Origin: Prochlorococcus sp. HOT208_60m_813G15
GTDB taxonomy: Bacteria; Cyanobacteriota; Cyanobacteriia; PCC-6307; Cyanobiaceae
NCBI GenBank assembly: GCA_002026165.1
Contig: MWOS01000022.1
Coordinates: 1 to 40,306, forward strand
Direction of reading: 5' to 3'
Length of the DNA stretch: 40,306 nt
Part shown: positions 8,348-16,291 of the stretch, piece by piece
Numbering within the stretch: position 1 is the first letter of the stretch
How the letters are laid out: each line of letters starts with the position of its first letter
Notes under the pieces: generated by a model
Database searches by the model: none
What the model saw: the letters and a program-made list of their open reading frames with translations, nothing else
What the model was told of the DNA's origin: nothing
Translations under genes and position numbers: made by a program

Positions 8348-9247
8348 TTAAAGAGAATCAACCCAATCCAAAATATGCTGATTAACTAATTCAGGTATCT
8401 CATCATGAGGGCAATGTCCTGCATCAAGAATAATTTCTTTTGTATTTTTTGGTGTAAATTTTTTATATAGATTTCTTTTCTTTGGAGTATTCATCCATGG
8501 ATCTTTCCCTCCCCAAAGTAGTAATAATGGTGCATTTAGTTTTGCGAATAGCTTATCCAACGGCAATCCCTGAGGACCTGATGGGTTAAATACACTTCTA
8601 AAAACATTAAAAGCTCCGAAATCTAATGAAGGCTTCCTTATTGACTCAACTAAAAAATCATCAACATTTTTTTTATCAACATAAACTTGATTCAAAGTTT
8701 TTTTAATATTTTTTGGATTTCTCATATTCTCAAAAATCAAACGTTGAAGAACAATATTTTTCAAAAATATGCCGGCAACTGTTTCAATTGAAGTTTGCAA
8801 CATATTCTTTTTGATAGTTTTTTCTTCGCTAAAATATCCTGCAGCATTAAGTAATATCACTCCTGCATTTAGATCATTTAATTCTGCACCAGCTGCTAAT
8901 GCTGCATAACCACCTAATGAATTCCCAACAACAATTGTGGGTTTTTTTATTTTCTCTTGTACATAAGCAACAACTTGATCCTTCCATAAAGATCCTGAGT
9001 ATTCAACATCTTGGGGCTTAGGACTTTTTCCAAAGCCAAGAAGATCCATCGCATGAACTTCATATTTGCTACTCAAAATAGGGATATTGAATCTCCAATG
9101 ATCAGTAGAGGCGCCGAAACCATGAATTAATAAAATTGCACATTCTTTTGATGATTGCTCAGGCTTAGAGGAAATAGTATGTATTGGGTAATTTAAAAAA
9201 TTCCAGTCATAATTTACATCACTATCTATAAGAGCTGATTTTTCCAT
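8348..9247 (-). CDS. Alpha/beta hydrolase fold protein, paralogue 1
   Basis: 299 residues. The oxyanion-hole motif LLIHGFGASTDHW lies around residues 39-51. The nucleophile elbow VVGNSLGGYAA carries Ser110, the acid is probably Asp in LLLWGGKDPW (around residue 250), and the catalytic base is His278 in DAGHCPHDE. The fold includes esterases, haloperoxidases, thioesterases and C-C hydrolases, so a specific reaction cannot be assigned. There is no signal peptide, so it is cytosolic or membrane-associated. A second, clearly related gene is in this window at 36804-37718, with the same HGFGAS..HWR and GAGHCPHDE blocks. It sits directly upstream of the epimerase-like gene, with 42 bases separating it from the antiporter. 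Confidence 0.88.
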   Translation of the reverse strand: MEKSALIDSDVNYDWNFLNYPIHTISSKPEQSSKECAILLIHGFGASTDHWRFNIPILSSKYEVHAMDLLGFGKSPKPQDVEYSGSLWKDQVVAYVQEKIKKPTIVVGNSLGGYAALAAGAELNDLNAGVILLNAAGYFSEEKTIKKNMLQTSIETVAGIFLKNIVLQRLIFENMRNPKNIKKTLNQVYVDKKNVDDFLVESIRKPSLDFGAFNVFRSVFNPSGPQGLPLDKLFAKLNAPLLLLWGGKDPWMNTPKKRNLYKKFTPKNTKEIILDAGHCPHDEIPELVNQHILDWVDSL

Positions 9248-9289
9248 TTATGAAAATACTATATTGATTAATACTAATAAAATTATTTC

Positions 9290-10657
9290 TTAAAGAAGAC
9301 CTACAGGATCAGCTGCAACATCATCTGAAATTTTATTGCCATCATTTGGTGGCTTATCTTTTAGAACAATTCTCAAGAGAACAGGTGCAAGAAATGTAGT
9401 TCCTATAACCATTAATAAAATAGCTGCTTCAAGAGAAGGAGTTAACAACTTAGCGCTTGTTCCTAGCCCAAGGAAAATTAAACCAACCTCTCCTCTAGGC
9501 ATCATGCCCAAACCTACAACTAATCTATTAGTAGGTTTATCACTCGAAAATACCCATCCGGCAGCAATTTTTCCAATAATTGCTACAACTAACAAGAACC
9601 CAGCAACTACAAGAGCTGATCTACTTGTTGGATCAAGTGGATTGATAACTGATAAATCCATTCCAGCTCCTACTAATACGAAGAAAATAGTTGCGAATAA
9701 GGATACTAAAGGTAAAACGGATTGTTGGATTGCGTGATTATTTTTAGAACTACTAAGAATTAGTCCAGCTGCAAAAGCACCTAAAGCTGCTTCCAATCCA
9801 ATGGCTGTCGCGACAAAACAACAGAGCACAAGTATCACAAAAGAAGCCACCACTACGGCTCCAGGAGCCTTTAATCTATCTAATAACCAATCAAATCCTG
9901 GGGCTGCTGTTCTACTTAATGCGATAGCAGCAATAACAAATACTACAGCTGCAGCAACTAATTTAACAATAGGAGCAATTTCTAAAGTACCTCCTGCAGC
10001 AAGAGCCACAACAACAGCCAGAATTACAATTCCCAAAATATCGTCTAGTACTGCTGCACCAATAACAATCTGTCCCTCTCTAGTTTTCAAATATCCTAAT
10101 TCACCGAAAACACTTGCCGTAATTCCTATACTTGTAGCAGTCATAGATGCTCCAGCAAAAACTGCTGGAATTAGATCTACTTGGAAAATAAACATTAATC
10201 CAAGAGTTCCAAAGGCAAAAGGTAAAATTACCCCAGCCATAGCAACTGTAAAAGCTTGAGCTCCGACAGCTACTAATTCCTCTAACTCACTTTCTAATCC
10301 AGTTAAAAATAAAAGAGCATATAAGCCGAGAGTTGCTACTGCTTGGAGGGACGGAAAACTTTCGAAATAAACATCAGGTACTGCTTCCGGGGGAATAGAA
10401 GCTAATGAACTAATAACATTTACAAGTCCCTCATTTAGTTCAGTTCCAGCTGAGGGCGGTATCAACAAATGAAATCCTGATGCTCCTATTACAACACCTG
10501 CAAGAAGCTCACCTACAATCGTTGGCAAACTAAGTCTTACTAATACTTCTGCTAATGCTCTTGCTGCTAAAAAGATCAATAGAAATCTTATAACCCCGAT
10601 CAACGTTTCAGCAACTTCTAAATCATGTGCACTTAATTCAGCAAGTAAATAGAACAT
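9290..10657 (-). CDS. Cation:proton antiporter, CPA2 family (NhaS3/NapA-like)
   Basis: 455 residues, with about 12-13 predicted membrane segments. It opens with a short N-terminus, then LPTIVGELLAGVVIGASGFHLL, the characteristic start of CPA2 Na+/H+ exchangers. The transport core shows the paired acidic residues in GAAVLDDILGIVILAVV, and a later GLEAALGAFAAGLILS and MMPRGEVGLIFLGLG. Proteins of this type exchange Na+ or K+ for H+ across the plasma or thylakoid membrane. The closest cyanobacterial match I recall is NhaS3, but this is by motif only. It has no RCK/TrkA-N domain, unlike KefB/KefC. It may head the minus-strand run continuing to the DUF1537 kinase. It is divergent from glgP across 150 bases. 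Confidence 0.88.
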   Translation of the reverse strand: MFYLLAELSAHDLEVAETLIGVIRFLLIFLAARALAEVLVRLSLPTIVGELLAGVVIGASGFHLLIPPSAGTELNEGLVNVISSLASIPPEAVPDVYFESFPSLQAVATLGLYALLFLTGLESELEELVAVGAQAFTVAMAGVILPFAFGTLGLMFIFQVDLIPAVFAGASMTATSIGITASVFGELGYLKTREGQIVIGAAVLDDILGIVILAVVVALAAGGTLEIAPIVKLVAAAVVFVIAAIALSRTAAPGFDWLLDRLKAPGAVVVASFVILVLCCFVATAIGLEAALGAFAAGLILSSSKNNHAIQQSVLPLVSLFATIFFVLVGAGMDLSVINPLDPTSRSALVVAGFLLVVAIIGKIAAGWVFSSDKPTNRLVVGLGMMPRGEVGLIFLGLGTSAKLLTPSLEAAILLMVIGTTFLAPVLLRIVLKDKPPNDGNKISDDVAADPVGLL

Positions 10658-10669
10658 TTAAGTGTAAAA

Positions 10670-10700
10670 AATAAACTACCTAATTGGAAGATAGTTTATT
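10670..10700. repeat. 9-bp inverted repeat between the divergent antiporter and glgP genes
   Basis: AATAAACTA at 10670-10678 and TAGTTTATT at 10692-10700 are perfect inverted repeats with a 13-base spacer. They lie 13 bases upstream of the antiporter start and 108 bases upstream of glgP. They could be an operator shared by the two divergent promoters or a leader hairpin of the antiporter mRNA. No terminator-like T-run follows on either strand. Confidence 0.35.
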
Positions 10701-10807
10701 AAGGGCCCACTTTAAGAAATATGTAAGAAAAAAGCAAAAATACTCAACAAGTGTGGATCTGAAGTTACAACAAAGAAATTTTCTTAAAAATGGCTATCGT
10801 CTAGTGT

Positions 10808-13354
10808 ATGGCTAATCCAACTAATTCCAACGAACCCTTTGATCTTCGCTTGCCTACACCAGGCTGCTATTTAGATCCTGAGAAAGCTGGCATGGATTCA
10901 GATGCTGTATTTCAAGGGATGACGGCCCATCTTTTCTATACTCTAGGAAAGTTAGCAACCTCTGCGAGTCCTCACGACTTGTATATGGCTTTGAGTTACG
11001 CAGTTAAAGATAGGCTAATGACAAGATATTTAGCTAGCCAAGAAGTCATTAGAAAAAAACCCCAAAAAACCGTAGCTTACTTATCTGCAGAATTCTTAAT
11101 AGGTCCCCAATTAAGTAATAATCTCCTCAATCTTGGTATTACTAAAGAAGCGGAAGATGCTTTAAAAAGATTTGGTATTGAATCTTTATCTACAATTCTT
11201 GAAGTAGAGGAAGAACCTGGATTAGGTAATGGAGGTCTTGGCAGACTTGCTGCATGCTATATGGAATCATTAGCTTCTCTACAAGTACCAGCAGTTGGTT
11301 ATGGTATTCGATACGAATTTGGCATATTTAATCAATTAATCAGAGATGGTTGGCAAGTTGAAGTTACTGACAAGTGGCTAAAAGGTGGATGGCCTTGGGA
11401 ACTTCCACAACCTGATGAATCATGTTTTGTTGGTTTTGGAGGAAGAACTGAAAGTTATAGAGATGATAAAGGAAACTACAGATCAAGATGGATACCTTCT
11501 GAACATGCAATAGGAGTTCCTCATGATGTTCCTGTCTTAGGTTACAGAGTAAATACATGTGACAGACTAAGATTATGGAGAGCTGATGCAACAGAAAGTT
11601 TTGACTTTTATGCTTTCAATATTGGTGATTACTATGGAGCAGTAGAAGAAAAAGTTGCATCTGAAACTCTTTCAAAAGTTTTATATCCTAATGATGGAAC
11701 TGACGAAGGTAGAAGATTAAGACTCAAACAACAACATTTTTTTGTAAGTTGTTCTCTTCAGGATATGTTGAGAAGCCTTGAAAAAAGATCAATACCAATA
11801 ACAGAATTCCCTGAGCATTGGACTGTCCAATTAAATGACACGCATCCTGCTATTGCAGTTGCAGAATTAATGCGACTTCTTATTGACCAATATCAAATAG
11901 GTTGGGATAAAGCTTGGAGCATAACAACTTCCTCAGTTGCTTATACCAACCACACGTTACTTCCAGAAGCTTTAGAGAAATGGGATTTACGTTTATTTAA
12001 TGATCTTCTACCTCGTCACCTAGAAATTATCTATGAAATTAATTGGAGATTCCTACAACAATTAAGACTGCGTTATCCTGGTGATGACAAAATCCTTCAA
12101 AAACTTTCAATAATTGATGAAGAAGGCTCCAAATCAGTTCGGATGGCTCACTTGGCTACAATTGGAGCACATCATATAAATGGGGTTGCAGCTCTTCACT
12201 CAGATTTAATAAAAAGACAACTGCTTCCTGAATTCGCAGCACTATGGCCTGAAAAATTTACAAATGTAACTAATGGAGTTACTCCAAGGAGATGGGTTGC
12301 CCTATCTAACCCATCATTATCTAATCTCCTAGAAAAAGAAGTTGGTCCTAATTGGATAACAAATATGGAACTTCTTAAGAAATTAGAAGAAAAAAAAGAT
12401 GACAACAATTTTCTACAAAAATTTGAGGAAACTAAATTAAATGGCAAAAGAAAATTAGCTAATTTTATCCATTCAAAAACTGGAATTCTTGTAGATCCAT
12501 CAAGTTTATTTGATGTTCAAGTAAAAAGAATACATCAATATAAAAGGCAACATTTAAACGCACTACAAATTATTGCTCAATATCTAAGAATTAAACATGG
12601 TATAAACAAACATGAAGTTCCAAGAACAATAATATTTGGAGGTAAAGCTGCGCCAGGTTACTTTATGGCCAAGCTAATGATTCGATTCATTAATGGTATT
12701 GCTGATGTAGTTAATTCCGATCCTGATATGGATGGTTTGTTAAGGGTTGTTTTTCTACCAGACTATAACGTTAAACTTGGTGAAATAGTCTATCCCGCAA
12801 CCGATCTTTCTGAACAAATTTCAACTGCTGGAAAAGAAGCATCTGGAACTGGTAATATGAAGTTTGCCATGAATGGAGCATTAACCATTGGCACCTTAGA
12901 CGGAGCCAATGTGGAATTAAGAGATCTTGTAAAAAAAGAGAATTTCTTCCTTTTTGGTAAAACTGAAAGCGAAATAATGGATTTAAAAAATAATAATTAT
13001 TCCCCCAGAACTTTTATTGATCAATGTCCTGAGCTTAAAGAAGTAATAGACCTAATTGAAATTGGGCACTTCAGCAATGGGGATAAAGAATTATTTAAAC
13101 CTTTATTAAATAGCTTGACTGGACATGACCCATTTTTTGTTATGGCTGACTTTGAAGATTACTTAAATAAACAGGATGAAGTCAGTGAATGCTGGAATGA
13201 AAAGAAATCTTGGAATAAAATGGCATTATTAAATACTGCTAGATCAGGATATTTTTCTTCTGATAGATCTATTAGAGAATACTGTAAATCGATTTGGAAA
13301 GTCTCTCCAATGCCAGTAGAAATTACTTGTGATGTCGAAGAATTAACTAATTAA
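10808..13354 (+). CDS. glgP: Glycogen/alpha-glucan phosphorylase
   Basis: 848 residues, full length for the family. It releases glucose-1-phosphate from glycogen with inorganic phosphate, feeding night-time carbon catabolism. The N-terminal half shows YLSAEFLIGPQLSNN, EEEPGLGNGGLGRLAACY and the QLNDTHPAIAVAELMR block. The C-terminal half has VQVKRIHQYKRQ and the pyridoxal-phosphate lysine site EASGTGNMKFAMNGALT, with the Schiff-base Lys in GNMKF. The start chosen is ATG at 10808, giving a short leader before the conserved body. The upstream 150 bases are shared with the antiporter promoter. The last 8 bases overlap the end of the convergent hypothetical gene. Confidence 0.97.
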   Translation: MANPTNSNEPFDLRLPTPGCYLDPEKAGMDSDAVFQGMTAHLFYTLGKLATSASPHDLYMALSYAVKDRLMTRYLASQEVIRKKPQKTVAYLSAEFLIGPQLSNNLLNLGITKEAEDALKRFGIESLSTILEVEEEPGLGNGGLGRLAACYMESLASLQVPAVGYGIRYEFGIFNQLIRDGWQVEVTDKWLKGGWPWELPQPDESCFVGFGGRTESYRDDKGNYRSRWIPSEHAIGVPHDVPVLGYRVNTCDRLRLWRADATESFDFYAFNIGDYYGAVEEKVASETLSKVLYPNDGTDEGRRLRLKQQHFFVSCSLQDMLRSLEKRSIPITEFPEHWTVQLNDTHPAIAVAELMRLLIDQYQIGWDKAWSITTSSVAYTNHTLLPEALEKWDLRLFNDLLPRHLEIIYEINWRFLQQLRLRYPGDDKILQKLSIIDEEGSKSVRMAHLATIGAHHINGVAALHSDLIKRQLLPEFAALWPEKFTNVTNGVTPRRWVALSNPSLSNLLEKEVGPNWITNMELLKKLEEKKDDNNFLQKFEETKLNGKRKLANFIHSKTGILVDPSSLFDVQVKRIHQYKRQHLNALQIIAQYLRIKHGINKHEVPRTIIFGGKAAPGYFMAKLMIRFINGIADVVNSDPDMDGLLRVVFLPDYNVKLGEIVYPATDLSEQISTAGKEASGTGNMKFAMNGALTIGTLDGANVELRDLVKKENFFLFGKTESEIMDLKNNNYSPRTFIDQCPELKEVIDLIEIGHFSNGDKELFKPLLNSLTGHDPFFVMADFEDYLNKQDEVSECWNEKKSWNKMALLNTARSGYFSSDRSIREYCKSIWKVSPMPVEITCDVEELTN

Positions 13355-13802
13355 TATTTTTCTTATCTGGTGAATCTGGGGTTTGATGAAATAATCTATT
13401 CAAAATTAATCGATCCATATTTAACGGGTCTGGTGCTAATTCATTAGCAATTTCTTGAAATTTTGACTCAATATTCTTGGAAATTTTTGTTTCAAATATT
13501 CTTTCCATTAATGCTTCAATTGAATATAAATATGCATTAACGCTTTCAAGTTCAACTAAAGCTTCAGTCATTTCTGTATCAGAAATATGATTTTTTTCTG
13601 GACTGATATCTTCATTTGATTCTCTTGCAGCTAATTCTCCCTGCAACTCATGATTAACTTTTGTACAAAGAGTTCTAAACGATTGAATAGAAGCCCAATT
13701 CAATTCTTGTTGTTGCTTAAAAGTAGGGAATTCTCTAATGAGACGATCATGCTCCTTATAAAATCTCTGACAATCAGAGCATTGACATGGTTCTTCAGCC
13801 AA
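13347..13802 (-). CDS. Hypothetical protein with N-terminal CxCxxC motif
   Basis: 151 residues, not recognised. It opens with EEPCQCSDCQRFYKEHD, a CxCxxC cluster at residues 6-11 that could bind zinc or an iron-sulfur centre, although a complete four-ligand site is not obvious. The rest is highly charged and predicted mostly helical, with possible coiled-coil stretches (ELQGELAARE, ALVELESVNAYLYSIEALMERIFE). There is no signal peptide or membrane segment. It ends by overlapping glgP by 8 bases tail to tail, and the 110-residue hypothetical gene lies 31 bases upstream on the same strand, so the two are likely co-transcribed. Function unknown. Confidence 0.8.
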   Translation of the reverse strand: MAEEPCQCSDCQRFYKEHDRLIREFPTFKQQQELNWASIQSFRTLCTKVNHELQGELAARESNEDISPEKNHISDTEMTEALVELESVNAYLYSIEALMERIFETKISKNIESKFQEIANELAPDPLNMDRLILNRLFHQTPDSPDKKNIN

Positions 13803-13833
13803 AAGAAAATATAATTCTTTTTATATCATCTCA

Positions 13834-14166
13834 CTATTTGGGCAAAATAGTAGGACCATCTAATAATTCGTCATTTTCATCAAGCGAATCTGGACTATCT
13901 GGCAAAGGTATCTCAATACTAGTAACCAAATTAATAACATCTCTTAGTCTCATAGAGTCAGCAAACCATCCCATTGCTTGCTCGGCATCTCCTCTTTTTT
14001 CAGCATCATTCGCTTGATCTTCGTGAGCTTCCGCCAATAAAGCAAGCCAACACAAGCATCTTGCTTGAACTATAGAAAGATCTAAATCATTAGGTTGGGA
14101 TTTAGAAATACGTTCATGCTCTTGTTGAATTAAAAGCTTTAAACGCATATCATGCAACTTAGCCAT
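13834..14166 (-). CDS. Hypothetical helical protein
   Basis: 110 residues, not recognised. The first 80 residues look all-helical, rich in Ala, Leu, Glu and Arg (RCLCWLALLAEAHEDQAN, KRGDAEQAMGWFADSM), somewhat like a TPR-type helix pair. The last 30 residues are an acidic, Pro/Asp/Ser-rich tail (PLPDSPDSLDENDELL) that is probably disordered. It has no membrane segment. It lies 78 bases from the tRNA-Arg gene on the same strand and 31 bases upstream of the CxCxxC protein. The pairing suggests a shared but unknown role. Confidence 0.78.
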   Translation of the reverse strand: MAKLHDMRLKLLIQQEHERISKSQPNDLDLSIVQARCLCWLALLAEAHEDQANDAEKRGDAEQAMGWFADSMRLRDVINLVTSIEIPLPDSPDSLDENDELLDGPTILPK

Positions 14167-14244
14167 AAAAGATTTATTACTAACTATACGCTAGCTAGAG
14201 AGTAGCAAGTTTGCACACATACTACATATAGTTTTTTATTTTAA

Positions 14245-14318
<74 letters not shown>

Positions 14319-14354
14319 AATAGATGATTTTTGGAGTAATAAGCATTATGCTAA

Positions 14355-14735
14355 ATGAAAGCAGGGGAGGCATTCGCAAGAAAGTTTTATTTTGTTTCCA
14401 AAATAAAACTTTCTTGAGGAAAGTCCGGGCTCCCACATGGTCAGGCTTGCTGGGTAATTCCCAGTGCGGGTAACCGTGAGGATAGTGCCACAGAAACATA
14501 CCGCCTACTACTATACGTATGGTAAGGGTGCAAAGGTGCGGTAAGAGCGCACCAGCGACATTGAGAAGTGTTGGCTAGGTAAACCCCGGCTGGGAGCAAG
14601 GCTTAGTAGATTTATGACCATTACAAGATCTACTTTTAAGCGCCGCTTGAGACTGTGAAGTAATTCCAGTCCTAGATAGATGATTGCCCATCTTTATCAA
14701 GATGAACAGAACCCGGCTTATGACCTGCTTTCTCA
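14355..14735 (+). ncRNA. rnpB: RNase P RNA (type A, cyanobacterial)
   Basis: The catalytic RNA of ribonuclease P, which removes 5' leaders from pre-tRNAs. The 5' end AAAGCAGGGGAGG and the 3' end GACCTGCTTTC pair to form P1. The universally conserved GAGGAAAGTCCGGGCTCCC block is at 14415-14433, and the 3' CAGAACCCGGCTTATGACC block at 14707-14725. The P3-position hairpin is striking: a perfect 18-bp stem (14377-14394 with 14399-14416) closed by the tetraloop TTTC. The ends are set from P1 pairing and could be off by a few bases. The rnc ATG begins about 22 bases after the 3' end. It is transcribed away from the tRNA-Arg gene. Confidence 0.95.
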
Positions 14736-14757
14736 CTCTTTTGATTATTCAAATTAG

Positions 14758-15507
14758 ATGACAAATATACTCAACACAAAGAGAATTAATCAAATAACTA
14801 CTTTTTTAAAGTCTTTAAATATCAAATCAGAAAGATTTTCTGAAATAATTAGAACACAAAATATTTCAGTTATTCAAAACTTTAATCAAGCATTTATTCA
14901 TTCCTCAGAAGACAAAATAATAAATTACGAAAAACTAGAATTTTTCGGGGATGCAGTACTCAGATTAGCTGCTTCTAATTTTATTGAAAAAAAATATCCT
15001 CAAATGAGCGTTGGAGAAAGATCTGAGCTAAGAGCACAAATTGTAAGTGATGAATGGTTAAGTAATTTTGGAGAAAAAATTGATATAGAGAAATTAATAA
15101 TTAAAGGACCTAAAGCTCTTGGCGATGAAAATTCAAAAAAAACTATTATTGGTGAAGCTACAGAAGCTTTAATTGGTGCTGTTTATAAGTGCTTTAATTC
15201 AATTCAAGAAATAAATATTTGGTTAGATGATATTTGGGAAGAAGATTCAGAAATATTTTTGAAGGCTCCATATAAATTCAAATCTAAGACAGTATTGCAA
15301 GAGTGGTGTCAAAGTAAAGGTTTTGATTTGCCAGTTTATAAAATAATTGAAGTCTCGAAGAAAAATGGGGACCCTAAAAGATTTTATTGCGATATATTTG
15401 TCGAAGGATTAAAAGAATCATCTGCATTCGGCAAATCCCATAAACAAGCAGAAACGAATGCAGCTAGAGTTTTGATAGAAAAATTTATAAATATGGGTAA
15501 AATCTAA
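14758..15507 (+). CDS. rnc: Ribonuclease III
   Basis: 249 residues: an endonuclease domain followed by a double-stranded-RNA-binding domain from about residue 180. It cleaves double-stranded RNA, including rRNA precursors. The signature EKLEFFGDAVL gives metal-site residues Glu61 and Asp65. The second metal motif reads GEATEALIGA, with Glu136 matching the catalytic Glu (E117 of E. coli) but Glu133 at the position of E. coli Asp114. That is a conservative Asp-to-Glu change; whether it is usual in the clade I cannot check. The dsRBD ends with the expected ETNAARVLIEKF helix. The ATG is about 22 bases after rnpB, so a shared transcript is possible. Confidence 0.95.
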   Translation: MTNILNTKRINQITTFLKSLNIKSERFSEIIRTQNISVIQNFNQAFIHSSEDKIINYEKLEFFGDAVLRLAASNFIEKKYPQMSVGERSELRAQIVSDEWLSNFGEKIDIEKLIIKGPKALGDENSKKTIIGEATEALIGAVYKCFNSIQEINIWLDDIWEEDSEIFLKAPYKFKSKTVLQEWCQSKGFDLPVYKIIEVSKKNGDPKRFYCDIFVEGLKESSAFGKSHKQAETNAARVLIEKFINMGKI

Positions 15508-15510
15508 TTT

Positions 15511-15696
15511 TTAAACTATTTCTAAATTTGTTAACTGGAAAGTTATGAGTTTATCCCAATTACCACCCTCAAACAGAACAGCAGCTTTTTTTTTCGTCAC
15601 TCTCTGTACAAATCCTTTATATCCTCTATATATGGATTTAGCGTCTTTAACAACAACAAAAGAACCAGGGAGTATGGGTTTAGTAGATAATTCCAT
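15511..15696 (-). CDS. ndhS: NAD(P)H-quinone oxidoreductase subunit S (NdhS-like)
   Basis: 61 residues forming a small SH3-like barrel. The motif run [34 protein letters not shown] and [14 protein letters not shown] fits the cyanobacterial NdhS family as I recall it. NdhS is a peripheral stromal/cytoplasmic subunit of the photosynthetic NDH-1 complex, positioned at the ferredoxin docking site, and supports cyclic electron flow and respiration. It ends 3 bases from the convergent rnc stop and is divergent from rimM with only 24 bases between the start codons. The assignment rests on recalled family sequence, so the alternative is an uncharacterised SH3-like protein. Confidence 0.78.
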   Translation of the reverse strand: MELSTKPILPGSFVVVKDAKSIYRGYKGFVQRVTKKKAAVLFEGGNWDKLITFQLTNLEIV

Positions 15697-15720
15697 AAAA
15701 TACTCTTACTTATACAATAT

Positions 15721-16260
15721 ATGATAAATAAAAATGAATGGTTGATTGTTGGATTAATAACATCATGTCATGGAATTAATGGACAGGTAAAGGTTAAATC
15801 TCTAAGTGATTTTGAAGAAAGATTTTTAAAACCGGGAACGAGATGGTTGCAAAAAGAAAATGAACCACCTTCAAAAATAGAACTTATATCTGGTTTCAAA
15901 CAGCCAGGTAGAGAAACCTTTATAGTTAAGCTCCAAGGAATAAATACAAGAAATCATGCAGAGCAACTTAAAAAATTTAAAATTCTTGTAAAAACTGACA
16001 AGCTACCTAAATTAAAAAAGGAAGAATTCCATTTTTTGGAACTTATTAATCTGGAGGTCAAGACTTTAGAAAATGATGAATTAAAAATAATTGGGAAAGT
16101 TACTAATTTAGAAAATGAGAAAAATAATTTACTTGTTATTGAACTATTTAAAAATCAAAAAAAGGTTCTAGTACCATTTGTCAAAGAAATTGTCCCATTA
16201 GTAGATATAAAAAATAATTTTATAATCATCAATCCTCCAAATGGACTTTTAGAACTATAA
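15721..16260 (+). CDS. rimM: Ribosome maturation factor RimM
   Basis: 179 residues. RimM binds protein S19 and helps maturation of the 30S head and 16S rRNA processing. The N-terminal domain opens with [19 protein letters not shown], the family GxixxxHGxxGxVkV signature. The PRC-barrel domain begins around residue 98 ([13 protein letters not shown]) and runs through [14 protein letters not shown] to the end. Spacing to the divergent ndhS start is 24 bases, so the promoters overlap. It lies just beyond rnpB and rnc, giving a cluster of RNA-maturation functions. It converges with glmS across 31 bases. Confidence 0.95.
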   Translation: MINKNEWLIVGLITSCHGINGQVKVKSLSDFEERFLKPGTRWLQKENEPPSKIELISGFKQPGRETFIVKLQGINTRNHAEQLKKFKILVKTDKLPKLKKEEFHFLELINLEVKTLENDELKIIGKVTNLENEKNNLLVIELFKNQKKVLVPFVKEIVPLVDIKNNFIIINPPNGLLEL

Positions 16261-16274
16261 ATTTAAAAAATACA

Positions 16275-16289
16275 AGTTTTCAAGAAACT
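16275..16289. terminator. Small hairpin between convergent rimM and glmS
   Basis: AGTTT (16275-16279) and AAACT (16285-16289) flank the pentaloop TCAAG. It lies between the rimM and glmS stop codons. The stem is short and AT-rich, and a clear T-run is missing, so it is at best a weak bidirectional terminator. Confidence 0.25.
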
Positions 16290-16291
16290 AA

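Noticed and set aside
9336..10259. Long open frames on the plus strand opposite the antiporter
   Set aside because: They are antisense shadows of an Ala/Gly-rich membrane protein, with low-complexity Thr/Ala/Ile composition and no recognisable motif.
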